From the NCBI RefSeq assembly GCF_000337575.1, contig NZ_AOIM01000017.1, forward strand, positions 1-64,000: a stretch of DNA of 64,000 nt. The letters are read 5' to 3'. The notes beneath the pieces were generated by a model, which searched no databases, was not told where the DNA came from, and was given only the letters and a program-made list of their open reading frames with translations. The translations under genes and the position numbers were made by a program. Origin of the DNA: Natrialba hulunbeirensis JCM 10989 (GTDB lineage: Archaea; Halobacteriota; Halobacteria; Halobacteriales; Natrialbaceae). Positions within the stretch are counted from its first letter, which is position 1. Every line of letters starts with the position of its first letter. This document shows, piece by piece, positions 17,163 through 26,318 of the stretch.

Positions 17163-18827
17163 TTACTGGTCTTCGCCGTAGTGGAGTTGGCCGTCGTCGT
17201 CCCAGCCATAGCCACCGTCTGCGAGCTCCTGACGTGCGGCGTCGAGATCCTCGTAGAACTCCTCGACGTCGGGGTTGTGCCAGAACTCGTTGTGCTCGGA
17301 GATGGTCGAGTGAGTCACCGTGCCCATACCGTCACGGATGAACTCGACGTACTCCTCCTTCGGGACACCGTAAGACAGTGCCCGGCGGACGTGGCGGTCA
17401 CCGAACGGTTCGCGACGCGTGTTGTACTCGATCATCGCGTACCCGATGGCCTCGAACTCGGAGAGATCGAGGTCGTCGTCGTCTCTGACGCGGTTGACAG
17501 CCGTCGGCTGTGGCACCGCACCGACCATATCGAGCTGGCCGGCCTCGAGGTCGTTGACGAGCTGTGCGGTGTCTGCACCGGGGACGCGGATGAGGTTGTC
17601 CGCGTTCGGTGCCTCGAAATGGTCGTCGAACGCCGACAGCTGCAGTTCGGCCTGGCGCTCCCAGTCGACGAACTCGAACGGACCGCTGCCGATCCAGTCC
17701 TCGTCTTCGAAGTCGACGAGTTCTTCCGGAGCGACGTCGCCCCAGATGTGTTCGGGGAAGATGTACACCTGACCGAGGACGTTCGCGACGAACGGTGCGT
17801 ACTCCTCTGCGAGGTGGAACGTGATCTCGTTTCCAGAAGTTTCGATCTCCTCGATGTCCTCGACGAGCGAACTGTAGGTCGGCGAGTCGGCGTACAGATT
17901 GTACGTAAACTCCACGTCGTCGACCGTCACTGGCTCACCGTCGTGGAAGGTGTGGCCGTCCCGAATCTCGACGGTGTAGGTCATCCCGTCGTCTTCGATC
18001 ACCGGATCGTCCGTCGCCAGCCATGGCGTCGGCATCCCGTCCTCGCCGATCCGGTAGAGCTGATCGTAGAGGAGGCGGACGAACTGCCGGTCAGGCGTCG
18101 CCAGGTCCTGCATCGGGTTCAGCGAGATAATCTCGGATGGGTAGCCAAAGCGGACCGTGTCGTCGTCCGTCGGCGTCACCGACGTCAGGTTCCAGAACGA
18201 GTTCAGTCCTTCACCGAGCGTCGGGTTGATGTCCGTAACACGGGAACTCGCGTACGGCTCGTAGCCACCTTCGTTCGCGATGTACGTTCGCGGCTGCGCT
18301 TCCGCGATCATCTCTTGGGCCTCGTAGACAGTCTGCTGGCGCTCGTCTTCGTCGACCTGCGTCACCTGCAACTCCGCCAGTTCGTCGTACTCGTCGCTCT
18401 CCCAACCAGGCGTGTTTCGACCGCCCTCTCCCGTCGTCGAGGAGTGGTGCATGTCGAAGATGAACGTGTGCGGGTCGATCCGCTCCGGCGTGCCGCCCCA
18501 ACCGAGCAGCGACGCGTCGTAGTCCTGCTGGACGACCACCTGATCGACGTGCGCGTTGAACTCGAGTTCCTCGAGATCCACGTCGAAGCCGATCTCTTCC
18601 CAGTTGTCAGCAACGATGTCCGCGAGTTCGTTGCGGAACGGGTTCGCACCGGCCGTCGGTGCGACGAGGTGAATCTCGGGCACTTCGTCACCGAGATTTT
18701 CCGCACCGTCGACATCCGATTCTCCATTCTGACTCACACAACCTGCGAGACTGGTCGTCAGTCCCGCTGCACTTGCAGCCCCAACACCCTTCAGCACAGT
18801 ACGCCGCGATTTGCTATCGTCTCCCAT
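17163..18827 (-). CDS. dppA: Peptide ABC transporter substrate-binding lipoprotein (SBP family 5)
   Basis: A 554-residue secreted binding protein. The Tat motif SRRTVLKG and the lipobox LAGC (lipid Cys at residue 30) give an anchored extracellular lipoprotein. The mature chain is a family 5 solute-binding protein, visible in EIISLNPMQDLATPDRQFVR, the DGHTFHDGEPVTVDDVEFTY strand and YNTRREPFGDRHVRRALSYG. It delivers peptides, or another family 5 ligand such as nickel or a glycoside, to DppBCDF. It is the first gene of the operon, with a strong TATA box about 30 bases upstream. The start at 18827 places the Tat signal at the N-terminus. Confidence 0.92.
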   Translation of the reverse strand: MGDDSKSRRTVLKGVGAASAAGLTTSLAGCVSQNGESDVDGAENLGDEVPEIHLVAPTAGANPFRNELADIVADNWEEIGFDVDLEELEFNAHVDQVVVQQDYDASLLGWGGTPERIDPHTFIFDMHHSSTTGEGGRNTPGWESDEYDELAELQVTQVDEDERQQTVYEAQEMIAEAQPRTYIANEGGYEPYASSRVTDINPTLGEGLNSFWNLTSVTPTDDDTVRFGYPSEIISLNPMQDLATPDRQFVRLLYDQLYRIGEDGMPTPWLATDDPVIEDDGMTYTVEIRDGHTFHDGEPVTVDDVEFTYNLYADSPTYSSLVEDIEEIETSGNEITFHLAEEYAPFVANVLGQVYIFPEHIWGDVAPEELVDFEDEDWIGSGPFEFVDWERQAELQLSAFDDHFEAPNADNLIRVPGADTAQLVNDLEAGQLDMVGAVPQPTAVNRVRDDDDLDLSEFEAIGYAMIEYNTRREPFGDRHVRRALSYGVPKEEYVEFIRDGMGTVTHSTISEHNEFWHNPDVEEFYEDLDAARQELADGGYGWDDDGQLHYGEDQ

Positions 18828-18851
18828 TCTACAGCAGTACCTCTGATCAGA

Positions 18852-18864
18852 GATATATAAATAT
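18852..18864 (-). promoter_or_regulatory. TATA box of the dpp operon
   Basis: The reverse strand reads ATATTTATATATC, centred about 30 bases before the dppA ATG at 18827. It is one of the strongest TATA boxes in the window and implies a very short leader. Confidence 0.65.
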
Positions 18865-19005
18865 GTGTGATTCAAAAACAACAGAACAAGTAGCATACCA
18901 TTTGCAAACGTTTCACTCTTTGTTGGATAGTCACATATTCACAAATAGGAGAACGTGGTAATTAGCAACTCTTACAGATTCTGGCACCCGCCATACGAGG
19001 AAGCT

Positions 19006-19014
19006 TCTTATATA
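19006..19014 (+). promoter_or_regulatory. TATA box of tsr3
   Basis: The box TCTTATATAG-like sequence lies about 25 bases before the GTG at 19035, supporting a leaderless GTG start. Confidence 0.55.
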
Positions 19015-19034
19015 GTGGGCGGCAGGTGTGACCT

Positions 19035-19559
19035 GTGGAGTGTCACGTCTACTACGAGGGTGATGACGACCCCAAAAAGTGCACCGCGCGCCGACTCGAG
19101 AAGTTCGACGAGGCGACGCTCTACCGGACAATGCGACAGGTGCCCTACGGCGTCGTGCTCAACCCCCACGCCGAGCAGGCGCTCTCACCGGCCGACGTCG
19201 ACGACGGATTGGGCACACTTGTGGCCCTCGACTGTTCATGGGAGTCAGCAGAGGAAGCGGCGTTCAAGATGAACGGTGTTCACCGGGCACTCCCCTTTCT
19301 CGTTGCCGCGAACCCGGTCAACTACGGCCGGCCGTTCCAACTCACGACTGTCGAAGCGCTCGCCGCCGCCTGCTGCATCTTCGACGACTGGGACCGCGCC
19401 GAGGAACTGCTCGCTCACTTTCGCTGGGGCGAGACGTTCCTGACGCTCAACGAGGAGCCACTGCGCCGGTACAGCAACTGTGCCGACTCGACCGAGGTCG
19501 TCGCCGTACAGGAGGAGTATCTGGCCGACGAGGACGACGACGGCACAACAACCGAGTAG
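19035..19559 (+). CDS. tsr3: Tsr3-type rRNA aminocarboxypropyltransferase (DUF367)
   Basis: A 174-residue homolog of Tsr3, the SPOUT-like enzyme that transfers the 3-amino-3-carboxypropyl group of S-adenosylmethionine to a hypermodified uridine in small-subunit rRNA helix 31. Family signatures seen are [14 protein letters not shown] near the N-terminus, [28 protein letters not shown] and the [10 protein letters not shown] helix. The start is GTG, with a TATA box about 25 bases upstream. It is followed at 55 bases by rpl40e, a ribosome context that supports the assignment. Confidence 0.92.
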   Translation: MECHVYYEGDDDPKKCTARRLEKFDEATLYRTMRQVPYGVVLNPHAEQALSPADVDDGLGTLVALDCSWESAEEAAFKMNGVHRALPFLVAANPVNYGRPFQLTTVEALAAACCIFDDWDRAEELLAHFRWGETFLTLNEEPLRRYSNCADSTEVVAVQEEYLADEDDDGTTTE

Positions 19560-19614
19560 CCCGCCAGCGCACAGGACCACAGCGGTTATATGCACCACGG
19601 GCCAACGGAGCGAC

Positions 19615-19764
19615 ATGCCAAGTTTCGACGCCGCCGAAGACCGGATGCTCAACAAGATGATCTGCATGCGCTGTAACGCACGCAACTCCGCCGAGGCCAA
19701 GCGCTGCCGCAAGTGCGGCTACAAGAACCTCCGTCCGAAGGCGAAAGAGCCCCGCGCCGCATAA
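19615..19764 (+). CDS. rpl40e: 50S ribosomal protein L40e
   Basis: A 49-residue zinc-ribbon ribosomal protein. [11 protein letters not shown] and [14 protein letters not shown] give the CxxC...CxxC zinc site typical of L40e. A TATA box (GGTTATATG, 19584-19592) centred 27 bases before the ATG suggests its own leaderless transcript in addition to readthrough from tsr3. Confidence 0.95.
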   Translation: MPSFDAAEDRMLNKMICMRCNARNSAEAKRCRKCGYKNLRPKAKEPRAA

Positions 19765-19859
19765 GACGACATTCGTCCGATTTGGCCACGCCAGCTCGTG
19801 GCCGGTGGACGACCCGTTTCTACTTCGCTTTCGATGTCGCTTAGTTGCATTTTTCTGGA

Positions 19860-20053
19860 CCGGCACTGGCACCGTCCTCAGAACCGAAGGTTCTGATGGG
19901 GCACACGAGAACTTCGTTCTCGTAGACGCTGCGGGGCCTCGCTCTAGCTCGTCTAGAGACGTGGTTCCTGCAAGTGCCGTCGTTGACACAGGAAGCCCCA
20001 CCCTCAAGGAGCGAACCGCGAACGCGGTGAGCGAGTAGGGTAGGGTAGTTCAC
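19860..20053 (+). mobile_element. 3' relic of an IS200/IS605 (tnpB-type) element with hairpins
   Basis: Only the right end survives. A reading frame closing at TAG 20036-20038 spells HENFVLVDAAGP and then VVDTGSPTLKE, like the degenerate C-terminus of haloarchaeal TnpB. Hairpins are present at 19879-19895 (7-bp stem, GAA loop), 19905-19923 (8-bp stem, TTC loop) and 19942-19958 (6-bp stem). The right end runs to GGTAGTTCAC at 20053 after a CCCACCCTC/GAGTAGGGT complementary pair. The tnpB body and left end are absent. The region corresponds to where omega-RNA is made in intact elements; its expression is unknown. Confidence 0.7.
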
Positions 20054-20226
20054 TCTGGGACTTGTTGGCTACCTTTCCTACGCATCAGCGGGCCCTACGG
20101 CGATTCACCGAGACCTGCTACGAATCAAAGGGACTAATTAGATCGATTATCATTCACAACTATGGATAGGTCAATTTCCATGAGTGTACAGCTCGATAAC
20201 TGGTCCAGACGACGGAGGGCAAACTG

Positions 20227-20943
20227 ATGCACCCGCTGCTCGTCGACGCGCTTCGACTCGAGTTCGAATCGAGTGCCTACAGTGTGATCGAACTGCTCCC
20301 CTCGTTGCTTGCGGCAGTCCTGTTCGTCGCAGTTGGTATCTACGCGGGTCGGAAGATTCAGCCGGTCGTGAACGACGCTTCACAGCAGGCCGGTCTCGAC
20401 GACCACGTCCGGGAAACACCGTTTGGAACACTGGTTCCAGACGACACAGCGGCAGTCTCGCGGGTAGTTGCCGTCCTCGGAAAGTACTACGTCGTCCTAC
20501 TCGCCGTGTTCGGCGCCGGGTCGCAACTCGAGTTGCAGTTTGTCACAACCTGGAGCGAGTATCTCCTCATCACCGTTCCATCAGTCCTCATCGGAATCAC
20601 CATCCTCGTCGTGGGTGTCTTCGTTGCCGACGCCGTCGGCGATATCGTCCACCAGTCAGGGCCGGTCCAGTCGTCCGGATACGCCTCTCTCATCGCTGGG
20701 GCGACGACGGCGCTCGTCTACTTTGTCGCTGCAGTCATCGGCCTCGACATGATGGGACTCAACGTCGCTATTCTCTACACGTTCGGGCAGGCGTTCGCCT
20801 TCGGTGCCGGCCTCGCCGTCGCCCTCGCCATCGGTATCGCGTTCGGGCTGGGTGGAAAGGAGTACGTCGAAGCGAACGCCGACGACTGGTTCGACGGGGC
20901 CGAGAAATCCACTGCCGATCCGACGCCTGCAGCCGACGACTGA
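20227..20943 (+). CDS. Conserved TM-helix (MscS-related) membrane protein
   Basis: A 238-residue protein with four to five transmembrane helices. Helices such as LLPSLLAAVLFVAVGIYAG and the closing FAFGAGLAVALAIGIAFGLGGKE match the conserved TM-helix repeat found in small MscS-like proteins. There is no cytosolic MscS beta domain, so a conductance role is inferred only weakly. The C-terminus is short and acidic. It lies just after the IS200/IS605 relic and is transcribed alone. Confidence 0.82.
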   Translation: MHPLLVDALRLEFESSAYSVIELLPSLLAAVLFVAVGIYAGRKIQPVVNDASQQAGLDDHVRETPFGTLVPDDTAAVSRVVAVLGKYYVVLLAVFGAGSQLELQFVTTWSEYLLITVPSVLIGITILVVGVFVADAVGDIVHQSGPVQSSGYASLIAGATTALVYFVAAVIGLDMMGLNVAILYTFGQAFAFGAGLAVALAIGIAFGLGGKEYVEANADDWFDGAEKSTADPTPAADD

Positions 20944-21129
20944 ACCGGTTCTAAGAACCACAACTCACCCATTCTTACCACCAGATCGTGACCGGATCAA
21001 AATGCGAGGAAGGGCACTGCGATTGTACCGGAAACGATGGACAGAAGGTTCGTATGCGCGTGTTGAGAACAGACTCGGCGCTGAGACGGAAACAGAAACG
21101 AAAGCGGCCGACGCGAAGAAATCGTGCGG

Positions 21130-21741
21130 TCAGTTGTCTGAATACTTCGGCTCGCGCTTCTCGGCGCGCCCGAGTGCCGTCTCGACGACGTCGCGAACGT
21201 CACCGTGGAAGACATCGCCGTGGCCCGCATACATGTGCTCGACGGTATCCGGGAACTGCTCGAGCAGGCGCTCGATACTCTCGATAAGCTGTTCGCGGGA
21301 CTGGCCAGCCATGTCGGTGCGTCCGAAACTGCCGTAGTCGAACGCGCCGTCGTCGTGGACGACCACGTCACCCGAGAACAGCGTCGTCTCCGAGACGAAC
21401 GAAACGTGATCGTCCGCGTGTCCCGGCGTGTAGACGATGTCGAACGTCTCGTCGCCAATCTGGACCGTGTCGCCGCCGTCGATCGAATGATCCCGCTGTG
21501 GGTGGTGGTCGTAGGCGTACACCGTCGGATCGAACGCCTCACAGACTGCGTCGAGTTGACTCACGTGGTCGCCGTGCTGATGTGTCAGAACGACAGCGTC
21601 GAGGTCGTCCGTCTGCTCGCGGATCGCATCGACGACGCCGTCCCACGCGCCCGCGTCGACCAGGGTCGTCTCCTCGCCGACCACGAGAAATGCGTTACAG
21701 GTGAACGTCTCCGCGTCTTCGGTGACGTGGTGTACCTCCAT
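21130..21741 (-). CDS. Metallo-beta-lactamase fold hydrolase
   Basis: About 203 residues from ATG 21741 (MEVHHVTED). The metal-binding motif HQHGDH, the later PGHADDH and a SGDVVVHDDG ligand strand are all present, and the C-terminal YAGHGDVFHGDV supplies the last histidine. It belongs to the general glyoxalase II-like MBL group. The substrate cannot be determined. The short form removes an odd nine-residue N-terminal extension. Confidence 0.9.
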   Translation of the reverse strand: MEVHHVTEDAETFTCNAFLVVGEETTLVDAGAWDGVVDAIREQTDDLDAVVLTHQHGDHVSQLDAVCEAFDPTVYAYDHHPQRDHSIDGGDTVQIGDETFDIVYTPGHADDHVSFVSETTLFSGDVVVHDDGAFDYGSFGRTDMAGQSREQLIESIERLLEQFPDTVEHMYAGHGDVFHGDVRDVVETALGRAEKREPKYSDN

Positions 21742-21940
21742 AGGAGTGTACTCGAGTGCCGGGATCAAAATCGTCCCGTCTGATTTCGTAGACCACCAGC
21801 CGGGAAACTGATCACGTGGCTGGCCAAAATCAGAATATCGTGCCGCAGAGACACTGTAAGTCCACTCTCACACAATTCATAAACGAATATAAACGAGTGA
21901 CCACGGAATTTTTGAACGCCGGGGTCCAAGGAGATACTGT

Positions 21941-22129
21941 ATGGGATTCGGAAGCTACGACGAATCCGAGCAGCAGGAAGTGGACGCTGATTTTGATGAG
22001 GATGACGCCGTAAAATCAGGGGAGAACAGCCACAATGGAACGATCGAGTTCGAAAACGGGGCGTCGAGCGACGAACTCCTCGACCGTCTCAAGGATATCA
22101 AGGACGAAGACGAAGCCGACAACGGCTAA
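21941..22129 (+). CDS. Small acidic haloarchaeal protein (DUF5786-like)
   Basis: A 62-residue highly acidic protein starting MGFGSYDESEQQEVDADFD and ending in an Asp/Glu-rich helix (DELLDRLKDIKDEDE). This pattern is a common conserved haloarchaeal hypothetical that I recall as DUF5786. No catalytic motif and no membrane segment. Function unknown. Confidence 0.82.
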   Translation: MGFGSYDESEQQEVDADFDEDDAVKSGENSHNGTIEFENGASSDELLDRLKDIKDEDEADNG

Positions 22130-22162
22130 CACCGAACTCGATTTCGATCGCGGGCAGCGTCG

Positions 22163-22888
22163 ATGAAATCCGGGGTACGGGCGCTGGGCATCGCCGAATC
22201 GTACCGCGGCCGGCGTGAGCACGAGCGACGAGGACAGTGCCGACATGGTCGGTGTGCGTGTACTCGAGACGCAGCCAGTGACGACGCTGCCCGAAGCACC
22301 GACAGCAGTGAAAGCGATGACAGGAGCAGTGCCGACGACAGCGAGGATGCTGTCCACCGGAACAGGAGCACCCTGGCTGGTGCCGTCGTCCGCGCCGATC
22401 GAGTCGTCGATGACCTCACCTACGGCCAGTGTACGGTCGGCGGAACCGACGCGACCGACGCCGTCATCTCGCTCCTGACAGACCTAGAGCGGCCGGACGT
22501 GCGGTACGTTCTGCTCGGTGCCATCGCCCCAGCCTGGTACAATATGCTCGACCTCGCGCGGATACACGAGGCCGCCGAGCGGCCGGTTCTCGCAGTTACC
22601 TTCGAAGCGAGTCCTGGACTCGAAGACGACCTTCGAGAGGCCTTTTCGGGTGAGGCGCTGCAGCGCCGACTCGCGGTCTATCGGAGTCTGGCGCCGCGAA
22701 CGGAGGTGACGGTCAACGACGAAGCGGTCTACGCCCGGTGGCTCGGCTGTGCCCGCGAAGAGGCCGTCTCAGTGATTCGGGCGTTCACGCCGGTTGGCGG
22801 GCGACCGGAGCCGATTCGCGTCGCACGGCTCGCGGCTCGGGCTGGTGATGCCTACGAGCGGGCTTCGGGAAACGATCACGACGACTAA
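22163..22888 (+). CDS. DUF99 / endonuclease dU-like protein with N-terminal insertion
   Basis: A 241-residue protein of the DUF99 (UPF0215) family, an endonuclease V-like fold reported to act on deoxyuridine in DNA. It starts with the family N-terminus MKSGVRALGIAESYRG and resumes with STLAGAVVRADRVVDDL, TVGGTDATDAV and RYVLLGAIAPAWYNMLDL. Between them, residues about 17-73 are a polar Arg- then Asp/Ser-rich segment without family character, apparently an in-frame insertion. It starts 33 bases after the DUF5786-like gene. Confidence 0.82.
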   Translation: MKSGVRALGIAESYRGRREHERRGQCRHGRCACTRDAASDDAARSTDSSESDDRSSADDSEDAVHRNRSTLAGAVVRADRVVDDLTYGQCTVGGTDATDAVISLLTDLERPDVRYVLLGAIAPAWYNMLDLARIHEAAERPVLAVTFEASPGLEDDLREAFSGEALQRRLAVYRSLAPRTEVTVNDEAVYARWLGCAREEAVSVIRAFTPVGGRPEPIRVARLAARAGDAYERASGNDHDD

Positions 22889-22891
22889 GAC

Positions 22892-23533
22892 TTACGAAGA
22901 CGCTGGCACCGTCTCCTCGAGATCGAACGCCAACACGTCGCCCTCGCTCACGTCGTGTTCTTCCGTCCACTCGTAGACTACCTCGAGGACGTACTGTCCG
23001 CGTCCGGGATACTCGTGGTCGGCACCGTCCTCGTCCGGGCCGGGTTCTGGCGCGTGGTGAATCTCGGTGATCGTGCCCTCGTCGTCGGCGTAGATGATGT
23101 CGATGCCGTAGTTCATCTCCGGCATGTAGAAGACGTGGTCGTCCACCTCGTCGAAGACGAACAGCATACCGTACGTCGGCGGCAGTGTTTCGGTGCCGCT
23201 GAGTCCCTGCGAGGCCTTCTCCGGTGTATCGGCGATGAGTGCGGTGACGGCCGCGAGTTCCGTGCCATCCGGGTCCTCCGCGCGGACCTCGGTCAGCTCG
23301 TAGTCGCCGTGGACCGTCACCCCGTCATCGGTGGTCGTCGTGTTGTCGTCGCCACTCGAGTCGGCAGTGTCGTCGCCATCGGAATCACCATTGCCACCGT
23401 CACCCTCGGACTGCTCCGTCTCAGAATCGTCAGTCGACTCGGGTTGCTCTTCGACGTCCGCGTCGAGACAGCCAGCGACTGCACACACGCCGGCGACGCC
23501 GAGCAGGTGTCGTCGGGACCACTCGCGAGACAT
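22892..23533 (-). CDS. DUF192 lipoprotein
   Basis: A 213-residue Tat-exported lipoprotein. RRHLLGVAG and AVAGC (lipid Cys 22) form the signal. About 60 residues of Ser/Asp/Thr-rich linker follow, then a DUF192 domain: ALIADTPEKASQGLSG, LPPTYGMLFVFDEVDDHVFYM, NYGIDIIYADDEGTI and YVLEVVYEWTEEHDV. DUF192 proteins are small beta-barrel extracellular proteins of unknown role. It converges with the DUF99 gene, with a three-base gap. Confidence 0.88.
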   Translation of the reverse strand: MSREWSRRHLLGVAGVCAVAGCLDADVEEQPESTDDSETEQSEGDGGNGDSDGDDTADSSGDDNTTTTDDGVTVHGDYELTEVRAEDPDGTELAAVTALIADTPEKASQGLSGTETLPPTYGMLFVFDEVDDHVFYMPEMNYGIDIIYADDEGTITEIHHAPEPGPDEDGADHEYPGRGQYVLEVVYEWTEEHDVSEGDVLAFDLEETVPASS

Positions 23534-23790
23534 ACGGTGGGAGTCATCGGACCGGAGTAAGTGAGTTCTGTTCGTTCTCCTGAGAGTTTTTGAATGAACG
23601 TGTGATGGTCCGATCCGAAATCAAGTGGCAACGACCTCGTGTCATGCCCATTGCCAACATCAATCATACCGGGCGAAGAGTTACGTGTTCGCCGTCGAAT
23701 CACACGGTAGCCAGTGAGTGACGGATGACCCAGTAATTCGCCTCGTTTTCCGGCCCTGCACCGCTTGCACACCGCTCCGTCACAACATAC

Positions 23791-25623
23791 ATGACAGATT
23801 ATCCGACACGCGACGAACTGGACGACCAGTACACCTGGGACCTGACTCGTCTCTACGAGACGCCGGCCGACTGGGCACGCGCCGCAGACGAACTCGAGTC
23901 CCAGCTCGAAACGCTACACGACCACCAGCAGCCGACCGACTCACCCGCCGCGCTGGCAGCCGCACTCGAGTCCATCGAGTCTGTGCTGGTTGCCAAGAGC
24001 CGGCTGACCCTCTACGCGCAGTTACATCGAAACGAGCAGCCAGCAGATGAAGCGCGGCGCGACCGCCACAGTCGCGGACAGCGGCTCGCCGCCAGCGTCG
24101 ACGAGGCCGTTCGCGGGCTACAGCGACGGATTCAGCGCGATGCGGCGAGCGTGCGCACCGTCCGCGAGGAGGGGGATGACGCACTGGACGGCTGGCACGC
24201 CTATCTCGACGACCTCCTCGCGCAAGCGCCCCACACCCGCGACGCCGACACCGAATCGGTCGTCGGCGCGTTTGCGCCAGTCGTCGAGGCCCAGACGGAC
24301 ACGATCGCCGCGATCAAGACTGGCGATTTCGACCCGCCGACCGTCGAGGGACCGAACGGCGATCCGGTCGCCATCGACCACGGCACGTATCGAGAAGTAC
24401 TCGAGAACCCCGATCGGTCGGTCCGCCGACGAGCACACACGGCGTACATCGACGCGCTGGCCGACCACGATCACGCGCTCGCGGCGGCGCTCACCGAGAA
24501 GGTGCGCGCTCACGCGGCCCTTGCAGCGGTTCGAAACTACGACTCAGTCCGCGAGCTCGCGCTCTCGGAGCCCAGCTATCCCGACACCGGGATGCACACC
24601 TCGTTCACCGACGCCGCTCACGACGCGGTCCTCGAGAACGTCCGCGATCACCTCGAGGCGTATCACGGGCTACTCGAGAGCCGCCGCGACCTGCTCGGCG
24701 TCGAGACGTTGCGTCGGTGGGACGAACGGCTGCCGGTGGGTCCCGACGACGCGGACGCTCCCGAAATCACGTTCGAGGAGCTGTGCGACCACCTCCTGGC
24801 CGCGGTCGAGCCACTCGGTGACGAGTATCGGAACCGACTCGAGTCGGTGCTCGACGAGCGTCGGATCGATGTCTATCCAACGGCCCGCAAGCGGACGGAC
24901 ATTCCGGCCTACTGTCCCTCGAGTCCGGACGCCGGCCCGTTCGTGCTCGCGAACTTCCGCGAGGACGTGCGGACGGCGTTCTATCTCGCGCACGAACTCG
25001 GCCACGCGATGCATATCGAGTGTATGCGCGCAACCCAGCCGCCGCGGTACGTGAACAGCCCACGGCCGATCAGCGAGGTACCGAGTCTGGTTCACGAACT
25101 GCTGTTGGCCGACCATCTCCGTGAGGAGGGACGACCGGAACTCGTCCCGTTCGTCCGCGAGCGCCGAGCGCAGTTCCTCGCCGGCAACGTCTACGGCGCT
25201 GGCGAGAGCGCGACGTTCCTCCACGAGGTGTACCAAACAGCCGAGTCGGAGACCGACCTGACGCCGGATCGGCTCTCGGAACTGTACGCGGACGTCGCCG
25301 CCGAGTTTCGCTCGCCGGTTACGCCACCGGAGGGTGACACAGCTGCAGCGACGCGCGGCGCGTCCTGGCGACAGCAGGCCTTCACCCGCGATCCGTACCA
25401 CAACTACCAGTACGTCACCGGCACCGTCGCGGCCGTCTCAGTCGTCAGGCGGCTTCAGTCGGGTGCGCTCTCGGCCGAGGCGTATCTCGAGTTCCTCCGG
25501 CACACGGGCCGGCGTGAGTCGAGTACGTCGTTCGACGCGCTCGGCGTCGACGTGACGGCGGCCGCGCCGTACGAGCGCGTGGCGAACGCACTCGAGTCGG
25601 TCCAAGCTGCTCGGCTGGGCTAA
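23791..25623 (+). CDS. pepF: Oligoendopeptidase F (M3B metallopeptidase)
   Basis: A 610-residue cytoplasmic zinc peptidase that cuts short peptides. The zinc motif is HELGHAMH at residues 401-408, followed by the third-ligand region (ISEVPSLVHELLLADHL). The N-terminal helical part begins PTRDELDDQYTWDLTRLY, as in PepF. The C-terminus has ASWRQQAFTRDPYHNYQYVTGTV, typical of the family's active-site cleft. The length matches the family norm. Monocistronic. Confidence 0.94.
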   Translation: MTDYPTRDELDDQYTWDLTRLYETPADWARAADELESQLETLHDHQQPTDSPAALAAALESIESVLVAKSRLTLYAQLHRNEQPADEARRDRHSRGQRLAASVDEAVRGLQRRIQRDAASVRTVREEGDDALDGWHAYLDDLLAQAPHTRDADTESVVGAFAPVVEAQTDTIAAIKTGDFDPPTVEGPNGDPVAIDHGTYREVLENPDRSVRRRAHTAYIDALADHDHALAAALTEKVRAHAALAAVRNYDSVRELALSEPSYPDTGMHTSFTDAAHDAVLENVRDHLEAYHGLLESRRDLLGVETLRRWDERLPVGPDDADAPEITFEELCDHLLAAVEPLGDEYRNRLESVLDERRIDVYPTARKRTDIPAYCPSSPDAGPFVLANFREDVRTAFYLAHELGHAMHIECMRATQPPRYVNSPRPISEVPSLVHELLLADHLREEGRPELVPFVRERRAQFLAGNVYGAGESATFLHEVYQTAESETDLTPDRLSELYADVAAEFRSPVTPPEGDTAAATRGASWRQQAFTRDPYHNYQYVTGTVAAVSVVRRLQSGALSAEAYLEFLRHTGRRESSTSFDALGVDVTAAAPYERVANALESVQAARLG

Positions 25624-25709
25624 CCCGGCTCCAGCCCTATCGCAGGGAGCGCCAACGGCGTGCACCTGCGACCCGAAAGACGTAGTAGGCGGCCGTCTGA
25701 GCCACACCT

Positions 25710-26312
25710 ATGGGAGAGATGGAGGACCTCTGTGTCAGCGAGTGTACGCGCTGTCCCGCACTCGTCGACTCTCGTAGCCAGATCGTCAACGGCACCGGCC
25801 CCGAAGACGCCGACATCCTGTTCGTCGGTGAAGGCCCCGGCGCACAGGAAGACAGCCAGGGCGAGCCGTTCGTCGGCCGTAGCGGCTCCGTGCTCGACGA
25901 CCAACTGCGAATCGTCGGGCTGGATCGCGACACCGTCCGTATCACCAACTGCGTGCGCTGTCGCCCGCCGGAGAACCGCGACCCGACGGCGGACGAACTC
26001 GAGAACTGCCGTGGCTACCTCGAACAGGAGATCGAACTGCTCGACCCCGACGTGATCGTCACGCTCGGGAAGGTTCCCACCGAACACCTGCTCGACCGTG
26101 ACGTCGCGGTGACCAAGGAAGCCGGCTCCGTCGAGGACGTCCGTATCAACGGCACGCCCCGACGGCTTCTGATCTGTGTCCACCCCGCGGCGACGCTGTA
26201 CGATCGAAGCCAGGAAGAGACGTTCGCGTCGGCACTCGAGCGCGCCGCCGAACTGGCGGGGGTCGACGGCAGCGAGAACGCGAGCGGGCAGACGCGACTC
26301 GACGGCTTCTGA
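25710..26312 (+). CDS. udg: Uracil-DNA glycosylase, family 4-type (Fe-S)
   Basis: A 200-residue DNA-repair enzyme that removes uracil from DNA. Motif A is GEGPGAQEDSQGEPFVG. The family 4 [4Fe-4S] cysteines appear in CTRCPAL near the N-terminus and in ITNCVRCRPPENRDP with a later ELENC. Motif B is ICVHPAATLYDR. The fold and order are canonical. The start ATG 25710 (MGEMEDL) is used, and an internal ATG three codons on is equally possible. Confidence 0.9.
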   Translation: MGEMEDLCVSECTRCPALVDSRSQIVNGTGPEDADILFVGEGPGAQEDSQGEPFVGRSGSVLDDQLRIVGLDRDTVRITNCVRCRPPENRDPTADELENCRGYLEQEIELLDPDVIVTLGKVPTEHLLDRDVAVTKEAGSVEDVRINGTPRRLLICVHPAATLYDRSQEETFASALERAAELAGVDGSENASGQTRLDGF

Positions 26313-26318
26313 ACCCCT

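Noticed and set aside
22163-22400. Frameshift in the DUF99 gene
   Set aside because: The family sequence is in the same frame on both sides of the odd segment and no stop appears, so an insertion fits better than a frame error.
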